DNA of 10,160 nt from an uncultured Collinsella sp. (GTDB lineage Bacteria; Actinomycetota; Coriobacteriia; Coriobacteriales; Coriobacteriaceae): contig CATXWM010000052.1 in the NCBI GenBank assembly GCA_958403205.1, positions 1-10,160 of the forward strand. The letters run 5' to 3'. A model generated the notes under the pieces. It was not told the origin of the DNA and did not search any database. It saw nothing but the letters and a program-made list of their open reading frames with translations. Position 1 is the first letter of the stretch. Every line of letters begins with the position of its first letter. Positions 1 through 6,479 of this stretch are shown in pieces. The position numbers and the translations under genes were made by a program.

Positions 1-54
1 GGATTGGTCAAAATAGTTTGACTATTAGCGGCTAAAATCGCCCGGCGCTAACAG
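1..54. other. Junction with inverted repeats that truncates the Hsp70 gene
   Basis: Similarity of the leftward Hsp70 gene to its family stops at about position 54, directly after the VGGSTRM motif. The remaining bases contain two inverted repeats: GTCAAA (7-12) with TTTGAC (17-22), loop ATAG, and TTAGCG (25-30) with CGCTAA (46-51). The Hsp70 frame ends with TAA at 27-25 inside the second repeat. Paired subterminal repeats at a sharp loss of homology are what the end of an inserted element or a recombination scar would look like. No transposase gene is visible because the window ends here. The first hairpin could instead be a terminator for the truncated gene. Confidence 0.4.
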
Positions 55-1005
55 CATACGCGTTGAGCCACCAACAAGGACCACATGATCGATCTGACCC
101 CATGAATAACCGGTGTCCTCGAGCACGTCCTCGACCAGCTCCTGCGTTCGATTCAGGAGCGACCTACTCGCCCGCTCGAAATCTTCGCGAGAAATAGCCA
201 CACGATAAGGCTTTCCGTTCTTCGAAATATGGAGGTTTGCCTTTGGCACGTTCGAAAGAGTGCGCTTAACCATTTCGCATTTCTCTCGAAGCTCGGCACT
301 TATCAGATAATCATCGAGAACATTACCGGCACCCTGTTTCGAGAGTTCTTCTGCCACAAACGACATTAGAGCGTTATCGAAATCGAATCCGCCCAGGTTT
401 CTATCGCCATCGGTTCCGATAACCGTAAAGCAACCGTCCTCTATCTTAAGAAGCGTCACGTCGAACGTTCCGCCGCTCAGATCATAGACAAGCGTGACGC
501 CGTTCTTCTCGGTATCGAGACCAAAGGAAAGGGCTGCGGCCGTCGGTTCATTCAACACGCGAAGCACTTTGGTGCCCGCAATTACACCTGCCTGCTTTGT
601 CGCAGTCCTTCTTGCATCATCAAAATATGCGGGAACCGTAATCACGGCTCCGCATACTTCTTCTCCAAGTGCCTGCTCGGCATCTTGCAATAATTTTTTG
701 ATAATAAGGGAGGAAACCTCTTCTGCAGAGTAGGAAACGCCCGAGTCGGAGTCGAATCTCCAATCCGGATTTCCCATCTGCCGTTTAACGAACTGGACAA
801 CATTATCGGGATCACTTGCCGCCGAATGCTTGGCCATCGTTCCAACAAGCGGCTCGTCTTTTCCGTCAAATGATTGGAATAAAACAACCGAAGGTGTAGT
901 CGGTTCTCCGTCCGCATTCTTCAGTATTTCGGGAAGTCCATCGTCTCCCAACACAGCGACGGCCGAATAGGTCGTCCCAAGATCGATTCCAACAACTCTC
1001 CCCAT
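25..1005 (-). CDS. Truncated Hsp70/DnaK-like chaperone (incomplete ATPase domain only)
   Basis: This encodes 326 residues matching the nucleotide-binding domain of the Hsp70 family, cytoplasmic ATP-driven chaperones. Visible motifs are the phosphate-1 loop GIDLGTTYSAVAV (6-18), FVKRQMG with the expected catalytic lysine K73, PAYF (125-128), NEPTAAAL (152-159), phosphate-2 VYDLSGGTFDV (173-183), LGGFDFD (204-210) and the adenosine motif VGGSTRM (311-317). The protein ends nine residues later, so roughly the last 45 residues of the ATPase domain and the whole substrate-binding domain and lid are missing; full-length family members have about 600 residues. In the phosphate-2 loop S177 replaces a normally invariant glycine. 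The start at 1005 is chosen because GAGGA lies 9 bases upstream; the ATG at 1014 abuts that site, and the frame extends to 1113 only through unrelated sequence. It is probably a pseudogene or remnant, although promoter and start are intact. Confidence 0.85.
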   Translation of the reverse strand: MGRVVGIDLGTTYSAVAVLGDDGLPEILKNADGEPTTPSVVLFQSFDGKDEPLVGTMAKHSAASDPDNVVQFVKRQMGNPDWRFDSDSGVSYSAEEVSSLIIKKLLQDAEQALGEEVCGAVITVPAYFDDARRTATKQAGVIAGTKVLRVLNEPTAAALSFGLDTEKNGVTLVYDLSGGTFDVTLLKIEDGCFTVIGTDGDRNLGGFDFDNALMSFVAEELSKQGAGNVLDDYLISAELREKCEMVKRTLSNVPKANLHISKNGKPYRVAISREDFERASRSLLNRTQELVEDVLEDTGYSWGQIDHVVLVGGSTRMLLAPGDFSR

Positions 1006-1042
1006 AGCCACCATTCCTCGATGTCTATTTTTATTGGTTTTG

Positions 1043-1070
1043 AGTTTATTCAAATTAGTCTTTATGTCAA
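1043..1070 (-). promoter_or_regulatory. Promoter of the Hsp70-like gene
   Basis: On the minus strand a perfect -35 TTGACA (1070-1065) is followed after 16 bases by TAAACT (1048-1043), which matches 4 of 6 -10 consensus bases. Transcription would start near 1036, leaving a leader of about 30 nt that carries GAGGA before the ATG at 1005. The element lies in the divergent spacer with the XRE gene, so that regulator could act here. This is inference; no operator palindrome is obvious. Confidence 0.55.
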
Positions 1071-1152
1071 TTATTGCACCTAAGGACAATCCAGTTAGAC
1101 ATTTGACCGGCACCGAAATGCAAAGTTGCTCTTGATATCAGACGGGAGCGAC

Positions 1153-1494
1153 ATGGATGTGACCAATAAACATACCGCACTCGCCAGAATCCGCAAAAAG
1201 TCAGGGCTTACTCAGCTTCAAATTGCGGACAGTCTTGGCGTTAGCAAGGCGACATATAGTGCATGGGAAACAGGTCGGGCAAAACTAGGAGAGGACCGCA
1301 TTGTTGCATTGTGCGATCTCTTTGGATGCACGCCCAACGATATCCTTGGCTATACCAAAGATCCAGACGGAAGCCCTGCGTTTTTTACCGCTCAGGAAGA
1401 CGAATATCTATCGCTCTTCAAAGCCCTGCCGCCAAACATCAAGGCCGACATTCTTGACATCATGCGTTATACGACAAAGGCCTGGAGACTCTAG
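1153..1494 (+). CDS. XRE-family helix-turn-helix transcriptional regulator
   Basis: This 113-residue protein has a Cro/CI-type HTH domain over residues 8-66. The recognisable parts are LARIRKKSGLTQLQIA (10-25), the recognition helix region VSKATYSAWETG (30-41) and the closing segment LCDLFGCTPNDILGY (53-67). The remaining roughly 45 residues are acidic and helical (TAQEDEYLSLFKALP) and resemble the short C-terminal tails of phage- and toxin-antitoxin-like XRE proteins. The start at 1153 is preferred to an upstream in-frame TTG at 1126 because GGGAG sits 4 bases before this ATG and the HTH begins soon after. It is transcribed divergently from the truncated Hsp70 gene and precedes an ATPase gene in the same direction. 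It probably regulates itself or these neighbours, but the target is unknown. Confidence 0.85.
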   Translation: MDVTNKHTALARIRKKSGLTQLQIADSLGVSKATYSAWETGRAKLGEDRIVALCDLFGCTPNDILGYTKDPDGSPAFFTAQEDEYLSLFKALPPNIKADILDIMRYTTKAWRL

Positions 1495-1504
1495 GGCTTC
1501 TCTT

Positions 1505-1534
1505 TTGGCATCATGAATGTTAACTAGATATAAT
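1505..1534 (+). promoter_or_regulatory. Candidate promoter upstream of the DUF4143 ATPase gene
   Basis: TTGGCA (1505-1510) is followed after 18 bases by a perfect -10 TATAAT (1529-1534). The transcript would begin inside the first of the three 23-bp repeats, giving a leader of about 90 nt. A second TATAAT at 1604-1609 lies just after the last repeat but has no good -35 at the right distance, so it is a weaker alternative that would need an activator. Confidence 0.5.
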
Positions 1535-1598
1535 GTCCAACTTGCACAATCTAAATCGTCCTACTTGCACAATCTAAATCGTCCAACTTGCACAAATC
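1535..1598 (+). repeat. Three tandem 23-bp direct repeats (operator- or iteron-like)
   Basis: Copies start at 1535, 1558 and 1581, a strict 23-base period. Copies 1 and 2 differ at a single position, and copy 3 keeps the first 15 bases (GTCCAACTTGCACAA) and then drifts. They lie between one perfect -10 box (1529-1534) and another (1604-1609), upstream of the ATPase start. Because 23 bp is close to two helical turns, a protein bound to each copy would sit on nearly the same face of the DNA. They may be operators for the neighbouring XRE protein or for the ATPase itself. No spacers are present, so this is not a CRISPR array. Confidence 0.8.
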
Positions 1599-1632
1599 AA
1601 CGGTATAATACCCTACTAGCAAGGAGGGTGAC

Positions 1633-2907
1633 ATGGGTTCAATTCAACACGGTTATTTACCACGAGTCGCGGACAAAGTGCTCGCCAGAAAACTAAAATC
1701 TTCTGGGGCTGTCCAAATCAAAGGGCCAAAATGGTGCGGCAAGACCGCAACGGCTGAACAGGCAGCCGCAAGCAGCATCTACATGCAAGACCCAGATAAC
1801 GGTCCGAGCTACATCCAGCTTGCCGATTCGAAGCCCTCTCTCCTGCTCAAAGGAGATGAGCCACGCCTCATCGATGAATGGCAAATGGCCCCACAGCTTT
1901 GGGACGCCGTAAGGTTCGCGATCGACCGCGGCAAAGGACGAGGCAGGTTTATCCTCACCGGCTCCGCAACGCCTCGGGCAAGCGAAATGCCGGCACACTC
2001 AGGAGTCGGCCGCATAGCACGTATAAACATGCGCCCGATGTCACTTTTTGAATCACGCGAGTCAACAGGATCAGTTTCGCTGGCAAGCCTGTTTGATGGA
2101 AACACCGATGTTGCCGATATAGTCGACTTCGATATCGAACGTATCGTCTACTCACTTTGCCGAGGAGGTTGGCCTGAAGCGGTTACCGAGCCAAACCATG
2201 GGATTGCGCTATCCATGGCCCCTGATTACATCTCGGAACTGCTTGATTCCGATATCGACGAGATTGATGGACTGCGGAGAAATAAGACTTGGATGGCCCA
2301 GATTATTCGAAGCTACGCTCGCAATATCTCGACAGAGGCATCGCTCGCCACAATCGCTGCTGACATGCAAGGAGAACCTCCCTCAAGAAATACCGTTTCT
2401 GAATATGTCGACGCTTTGACCCGCGCCTGCGTTTTCGAAGATCTCGAAGCATGGGCCCCGCGACTTCGCTCAAAAACTGCTGTACGAACGAGCCCAACGC
2501 GCCATTTCTGCGACCCATCGCTTGCGGTCGCAGCCCTTGGAGCAACCCCTCAAAAGCTCCTGGAAGATTTTGAGACATTTGGGCTTCTGTTTGAATCCAT
2601 GTGCGTTAGAGACCTACGCACCTATATGGACCTGCTTGGCGGCAAGGTTTATCACTATCGGGACAAGACCGACCTTGAAGCCGATGCCGTACTCGTTCTG
2701 GACGACGGAAGGTATGCCCTGGTCGAGATCAAACTCGGTTCAAAACCCATCGATTCTGCCGCCGCAAACCTCAAGAAACTCGCATCTAAAATCGATGCGA
2801 CTCACCAAGGCGAAGCGTCCTTCTTGCTCGTTCTCACTGGAACCGCAACTGCCTACCGACGGGAAGACGGTGTCGTAGTCGCGCCGCTTGCTTCACTGGC
2901 ACCGTAG
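1633..2907 (+). CDS. AAA-type ATPase with C-terminal DUF4143 (PD-(D/E)XK-like) domain
   Basis: This 424-residue protein belongs to the widespread family with an N-terminal P-loop ATPase (AAA_14 type) and a C-terminal DUF4143 domain. Its physiological role is not established. The Walker A motif is GPKWCGKT (31-38), Walker B is RLIDEWQ (78-84), the sensor region is FILTGSAT (106-113) and the family signature is RPMSLFES (134-141). The C-terminal half has FESMCVRDL (320-328), and then E349, D351 and E365-x-K367 (VEIKLGS), the spacing of a restriction-endonuclease-like fold; catalysis is unproven. The ATG at 1633 has a very strong AAGGAGG site 5 bases upstream. Length is normal for the family and no frameshift is seen. 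The three 23-bp repeats upstream suggest dedicated control. Such genes occur in many accessory copies per genome and are often mobile, and this copy is less GC-rich than the hyp genes that follow. Confidence 0.88.
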   Translation: MGSIQHGYLPRVADKVLARKLKSSGAVQIKGPKWCGKTATAEQAAASSIYMQDPDNGPSYIQLADSKPSLLLKGDEPRLIDEWQMAPQLWDAVRFAIDRGKGRGRFILTGSATPRASEMPAHSGVGRIARINMRPMSLFESRESTGSVSLASLFDGNTDVADIVDFDIERIVYSLCRGGWPEAVTEPNHGIALSMAPDYISELLDSDIDEIDGLRRNKTWMAQIIRSYARNISTEASLATIAADMQGEPPSRNTVSEYVDALTRACVFEDLEAWAPRLRSKTAVRTSPTRHFCDPSLAVAALGATPQKLLEDFETFGLLFESMCVRDLRTYMDLLGGKVYHYRDKTDLEADAVLVLDDGRYALVEIKLGSKPIDSAAANLKKLASKIDATHQGEASFLLVLTGTATAYRREDGVVVAPLASLAP

Positions 2908-2993
2908 GACAGCTGGCATACAGCGGCGGGCGCAGGAGCCCTCCGTAGTAGAATCTGAACCACTGATTAGACCCGTACAAAAGGAGATTTCCC

Positions 2994-3242
2994 ATGCATG
3001 ATGTTGGAATGAACATGAGCCAGCTTGCCATGAGCGTCAAACAGGTCGACGACACTATCGAGCTCGCTCATGAGTGGAGCCATCAGTTGCTGCATGCGAC
3101 CGAGAATTTTGACATGGAGCGCATCGGCGCCAAGCTCGAGGCCGCCATGGCCGCGCTGCACGAGGCGCATGACGTGCTCGAGGGCTACGAGGAAGCCATC
3201 GAGGCCGACCACAACTCCGTCGGCTCCGTGAAGCTGGTGTAA
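2994..3242 (+). CDS. Small His-bearing helical protein of unknown function, co-translated with NikR
   Basis: I do not recognise this 82-residue protein. It appears almost wholly alpha-helical and acidic, with no signal peptide or membrane segment, and is probably cytoplasmic. Histidines are spaced i, i+4, i+8 on one helix face (HEWSHQLLH, residues 26-34), and a second helix carries HEAHD (56-60); other His are at 2 and 73. The start is well supported by AAAGGAGA ending 7 bases before the ATG. The stop codon is separated by one base from the GTG start of nikR, so the two are surely co-transcribed and probably translationally coupled. A possible -10 TAGAAT lies at 2949-2954, but no convincing -35 is seen. 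A metal-related role, such as nickel binding or assisting NikR, is inference from His spacing and context only. Confidence 0.75.
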   Translation: MHDVGMNMSQLAMSVKQVDDTIELAHEWSHQLLHATENFDMERIGAKLEAAMAALHEAHDVLEGYEEAIEADHNSVGSVKLV

Positions 3243-3243
3243 G

Positions 3244-3756
3244 GTGGCCGAACACGAGCACGGCTGCGGGTACGAGCACGAGCATCCGCACGGGGCGGAC
3301 GGTGACGCGGGCTGCCACTGTAGTGGTTCCGGCTCCGAGCTGGTCCGTTTTTCGGTTACCGCACCCGACGACCTGCTGCGCCGTTTTGACGAGCAGATCG
3401 CACGCCGCGGCGACGTGGCCAACCGATCCGAGGCCGTGCGCGACCTGATTCGCGCCTCGATCGCCAAGGAGCAGATGCGCACGCCCGATGAGCACGTTAT
3501 CGGGTCGCTCACCATGATCTACGACCATCACACCGGCGATCTGACGCGCCGTCTGGACGAGGTGCAGCACGACTACACCGACGAGATCGTATCGACCATG
3601 CACGTGCATCTGGATCACCACAACTGCTTGGAGATTCTGGCGCTCAAGGGTCGCGGCGAGCGCGTCTACGAACTAGCCGACCGTCTGCTGGGCCTGCGCG
3701 GCGTTAAGCACGGCGAGCTCACGTGCGCCGCCACCAAGCAGAGCCTGGGGCTGTAG
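3244..3756 (+). CDS. nikR: Nickel-responsive transcriptional regulator NikR with His/Cys-rich N-terminal extension
   Basis: NikR is a cytoplasmic tetrameric regulator that binds DNA when loaded with Ni(II) and typically represses nickel uptake. The ribbon-helix-helix domain spans about residues 33-75 (LVRFSVTAPDDLL, then NRSEAVRDLIR). The C-terminal ACT-like domain has the complete high-affinity nickel site: H109 (QHDY), H120 and H122 (HVHLDHHNC) and C128, matching E. coli H76, H87, H89 and C95. The protein has 170 residues against about 133 in E. coli; the excess is mainly an N-terminal tail with six His (4, 6, 12, 14, 16, 25) and three Cys (8, 24, 26), a likely extra metal site. The GTG start at 3244 is firm: the frame has a stop just upstream at 3229 and the next in-frame Met is M78. 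Only a weak AAGG lies nearby, which fits coupling to the 82-aa gene. Confidence 0.95.
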   Translation: MAEHEHGCGYEHEHPHGADGDAGCHCSGSGSELVRFSVTAPDDLLRRFDEQIARRGDVANRSEAVRDLIRASIAKEQMRTPDEHVIGSLTMIYDHHTGDLTRRLDEVQHDYTDEIVSTMHVHLDHHNCLEILALKGRGERVYELADRLLGLRGVKHGELTCAATKQSLGL

Positions 3757-3779
3757 CGGGATTTCCCGCAGCGCACCTG

Positions 3780-3850
3780 CCAAAAAGGGACAGGTTTGTT
3801 TTGGCAGGTTTAGAAGTTTTACCTACCAAAATAAACCTGTCCCTTTTTGG
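3780..3850. terminator. Long near-perfect inverted repeat, probable bidirectional terminator or REP/MITE-like element
   Basis: Arms of 25 bp at 3780-3804 and 3826-3850 pair with one G-T wobble. After a single mismatch the stem continues with AGGT (3806-3809) pairing to ACCT (3821-3824), leaving an 11-base loop. The core GGGACAGGTTT / AAACCTGTCCC is flanked by AAAAA and TTTTT, so either strand would form a GC-rich stem followed by a U-tract, as in a bidirectional intrinsic terminator. It lies between nikR and hypF and would separate the two transcripts. The size and perfection of the arms go beyond an ordinary terminator and suggest a dispersed repeat such as a REP or MITE element, which cannot be shown from one copy. 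Confidence 0.75.
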
Positions 3851-3873
3851 TCGGTTTTGATGAGGGGTGTCGC

Positions 3874-6345
3874 ATGCGGCATGTGCATATTCATGTGACG
3901 GGCATTGTGCAGGGCGTTGGCATGCGACCGTTTGTGTATCGCGAGGCCATGACGCATGGCATTTGCGGATGGGTGCTCAATGCGGGCGACGGCGTGCATA
4001 TCGAGGCGCACGCTCCGGCCGATGCGCTCGATGCTTTTGTTGCCGCGCTTTCTGAGCATGCGCCTGCGGCAGCTCGCGTTGAGCGAGTCGATATTGCGGA
4101 TTTGGAGCCTGGCGGCTGGAGCGCTGCCGATGAGCAGGGCTTTCACATTGTGGCGTCGCAGGACCAGACCGCGCACACGACGCTCGTCTCGCCCGATATC
4201 GCCACCTGTGACGATTGCCTGCGCGAGTTGTTCGATCCCGCCGACCGACGCTATCACTACCCCTTTATCAACTGCACCAACTGCGGCCCACGCTTTACCA
4301 TCATCCGATCGCTGCCTTATGACCGAGCGGCCACATCGATGGACCGTTTCCCCATGTGTCCCAAGTGTGCCGCGGAGTATGCCGACCCACTCGACCGGCG
4401 TTTTCACGCGCAACCCGATGCCTGCTTTGATTGCGGGCCGCATATTACGTGGCGCGAGGCTGTAAACAGCGATGCGTGCGGGAATTCGTCCGCGACACCG
4501 GCCGTCGGCACCACACGCGAGGCCAGCGACGCTATCATCGAGCGCTGCGTTGAGCTGCTGGCCAGCGGTGGCATCGTCGCCATCAAGGGCCTGGGCGGAT
4601 TCCATCTATCCTGTGACGCTGCCAACGAGCAGGCGGTGGCCGAGCTGCGCCGTCGCAAGCGTCGCAGCAATAAGCCGCTTGCCGTCATGGTGCGCAGTCT
4701 TGCCGATGCCGGGCGCCTGTGCCATATCGACGATGCTGAACGCGATCTGCTCGCCGGCAGTATCCGCCCCATCGTGCTGCTGCGCCGGCGGGCTGTTTGC
4801 GGGAACGACGGCGATTCTTCCGACGCCCTCGTACTCGCACCGTCCGTCGCGCGCGACCTGCCCGAGCTTGGCGTTATGCTCCCCTACACCCCGCTTCAGC
4901 ATCTTCTGCTTGCAGCTGCCGCGTCACACGGTATGCACGCGCTCGTCATGACCAGCGGCAACCTGAGCGAAGAGCCCATCGAGACCGATGACGATCTTGC
5001 CTGGGAGCGCCTCGTTGCCGCCGGCATTGCCGACGCGCTGCTCGGCAACGATCGAGCGATTCTCTCGCGCTATGACGATTCCGTGGTGCGCGTGGTCGAC
5101 GGCGCCGTTATGCCCGTTCGCCGCGCTCGTGGATATGCACCCCAGCCGCTGCCGTTGCCGGCGCTCGACGGCGCTCCGTCCTGCGTACTCGCCTGCGGGC
5201 CGCAACAAAAGGCCACGATTACGCTCACGCGTGAAGGGACGAACGGCGAGGCGACCTGTTTTGTGTCGCAGCATATCGGCGATGTTGAAAACGGCGGGAC
5301 CTTCGATGCCTGGAACGCCGCGCGCACGCGCTTGGAAGATCTCTTTGACTTGGCGCCCGCCGCCTTGGCCTGCGATTTACACCCCAGCTATCTATCGGGC
5401 CAGTGGGCGCGCGAGCAGGCGCGAAAATGCAATCTGCCGCTCGTCGAGGTGCAGCACCATCATGCGCATATCGCGAGCGTAATGGCCGAGGCCATCGCCG
5501 CGGGCCAGCTTACAACCGACGCGCGTGTCCTTGGCATCGCCTTTGACGGCACCGGCGCCGGCACCGATGGGACCATTTGGGGCGGCGAGTTTCTTGTTGC
5601 CAGCCTTGGCGGCTTTGAGCACGCCGCGCATTTGCGCACTTGGGCGCTCCCCGGTGGGGCGGCCTCCGTGCGCGACGCCCGCCGCAACGCCTTTGCCCTG
5701 CTCAGTGAGCTCGGCCTGCTCGAGCACCCAGGTGCCGCTCGGCTTTTGGACAGCCTCGACGAGCAAACGCGCAGCGTGACAGCTACCATGATCGAGCGCG
5801 GCATCAACAGCCCGCGTACCAGCAGCATGGGGCGTCTCTTTGATGCCGCGGCGGCGATTCTGGGCATCTGCGACAAGGCGACCTACGAGGGCGAACCCGC
5901 CATAGAACTCGAAGCCGCCGCCTGGCGCGCGCTCGACAACGAAATCGCCCATTTTCCCGACGACAACGCCGGCTATTTCGCATCTAGCCCATCGTGGCTG
6001 GACGGCCCCTATGTTCTGGACCAGAAAGCACTCTTTGAGGCACTTTTGGGAGGAATTGAAGCCGGAACGCCCGCCTACAGGCTCGCGCTCGACTTCCATA
6101 TCGCCATCGCGCGCTCTTCGGCACGAATCGCACGCGAAATCTGCGCGCGCGAAGGCATCGATACCGTCGCGCTCTCGGGCGGCGTGTTCATGAACCGACT
6201 TTTGCTCCAGCTCCTCACCCGCGAGCTCAAAAGCATGGGTCTCACTGTCTTGATTCCCCAAACCGTGCCCGTTAACGACGGCTGCATCGCCTACGGTCAG
6301 GCGGCAGTCGCAAGCGCTCGTCTTGCGCAGATTGCATCGCAGTAG
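3874..6345 (+). CDS. hypF: Carbamoyltransferase HypF, [NiFe]-hydrogenase maturation
   Basis: HypF transfers the carbamoyl group of carbamoyl phosphate, via carbamoyl-adenylate, to the C-terminal cysteine of HypE, starting the synthesis of the cyanide ligands of [NiFe]-hydrogenases. The 823 residues show all expected modules. An acylphosphatase domain (1-90) has VQGVGMRPF with R18, and N36. Two zinc fingers have C112/C115/C134/C137 and C162/C165/C184/C187. A YrdC-like nucleotide-binding domain covers about 215-425 (KGLGGFHLSCD, KRRSNKPLAVMV, MTSGNLSEEPI). A Kae1-like carbamoyltransferase domain follows, with the metal ligands HHHAH (528-532), AFDGTGAGTDG (556-566) and ALSGGVFMN (766-774). It is somewhat longer than the usual ~750 residues, through linkers. 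The ATG at 3874 is chosen over an in-frame TTG at 3847 because GAGGGG lies 6 bases upstream and the TTG is inside the hairpin. It is the first hyp gene, 134 bases before hypC. Confidence 0.97.
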   Translation: MRHVHIHVTGIVQGVGMRPFVYREAMTHGICGWVLNAGDGVHIEAHAPADALDAFVAALSEHAPAAARVERVDIADLEPGGWSAADEQGFHIVASQDQTAHTTLVSPDIATCDDCLRELFDPADRRYHYPFINCTNCGPRFTIIRSLPYDRAATSMDRFPMCPKCAAEYADPLDRRFHAQPDACFDCGPHITWREAVNSDACGNSSATPAVGTTREASDAIIERCVELLASGGIVAIKGLGGFHLSCDAANEQAVAELRRRKRRSNKPLAVMVRSLADAGRLCHIDDAERDLLAGSIRPIVLLRRRAVCGNDGDSSDALVLAPSVARDLPELGVMLPYTPLQHLLLAAAASHGMHALVMTSGNLSEEPIETDDDLAWERLVAAGIADALLGNDRAILSRYDDSVVRVVDGAVMPVRRARGYAPQPLPLPALDGAPSCVLACGPQQKATITLTREGTNGEATCFVSQHIGDVENGGTFDAWNAARTRLEDLFDLAPAALACDLHPSYLSGQWAREQARKCNLPLVEVQHHHAHIASVMAEAIAAGQLTTDARVLGIAFDGTGAGTDGTIWGGEFLVASLGGFEHAAHLRTWALPGGAASVRDARRNAFALLSELGLLEHPGAARLLDSLDEQTRSVTATMIERGINSPRTSSMGRLFDAAAAILGICDKATYEGEPAIELEAAAWRALDNEIAHFPDDNAGYFASSPSWLDGPYVLDQKALFEALLGGIEAGTPAYRLALDFHIAIARSSARIAREICAREGIDTVALSGGVFMNRLLLQLLTRELKSMGLTVLIPQTVPVNDGCIAYGQAAVASARLAQIASQ

Positions 6346-6479
6346 CTCACCCTCGCACGCTGCTGTGCCCAGCCGTCTCACAGGCGTAACGCGTTTGCCC
6401 GCAAACCCCGTGAGCGCTACCATCAACTGATGGATTATCAAGCGCCCGTCCAGCGCAAAGCGTATAAAAGGGGAACAAT
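6346..6479. promoter_or_regulatory. hypF-hypC spacer with two palindromes
   Basis: The spacer holds GTTTGC (6393-6398) and GCAAAC (6401-6406), enclosed by CTCAC (6377-6381) and GTGAG (6410-6414), and then a second palindrome, CCATCA (6420-6425) with TGATGG (6428-6433). Both have a centre of only two bases, which suits a protein-binding site better than a hairpin. No T-tract follows, so a terminator is unlikely. I see no convincing -35/-10 pair; TATAAA at 6463 is too close to the hypC start and overlaps its ribosome site AAAGGGGA. Regulation of hypCD here is possible but unproven. Confidence 0.35.

Noticed and set aside
1006..1113. Longer N-terminus for the Hsp70 gene
   Set aside because: It would run through the promoter and leader; the ATG at 1005 has a well-placed GAGGA and starts the conserved phosphate-1 strand.
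1535..1598. CRISPR array
   Set aside because: The 23-bp units are directly abutting with no spacers, and no cas gene is present.
1588..1609. TTGCAC and TATAAT as a -35/-10 pair
   Set aside because: The spacing is only 10 bases, too short for a sigma-70 type promoter.
2908..2993. NikR operator of the E. coli type (GTATGA-N16-TCATAC) upstream of the 82-aa gene
   Set aside because: Only an isolated CATAC-like piece is present; no matching half-site at the expected distance was found.
3847..3873. TTG start for hypF inside the long hairpin
   Set aside because: The added residues are not conserved-looking, the TTG lies in the stem, and the ATG at 3874 has a good ribosome site.
5392..6441. A 349-codon minus-strand frame opposite hypF
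   Set aside because: It is opposite the conserved Kae1-like domain of HypF, and the peptide is low in recognisable structure.
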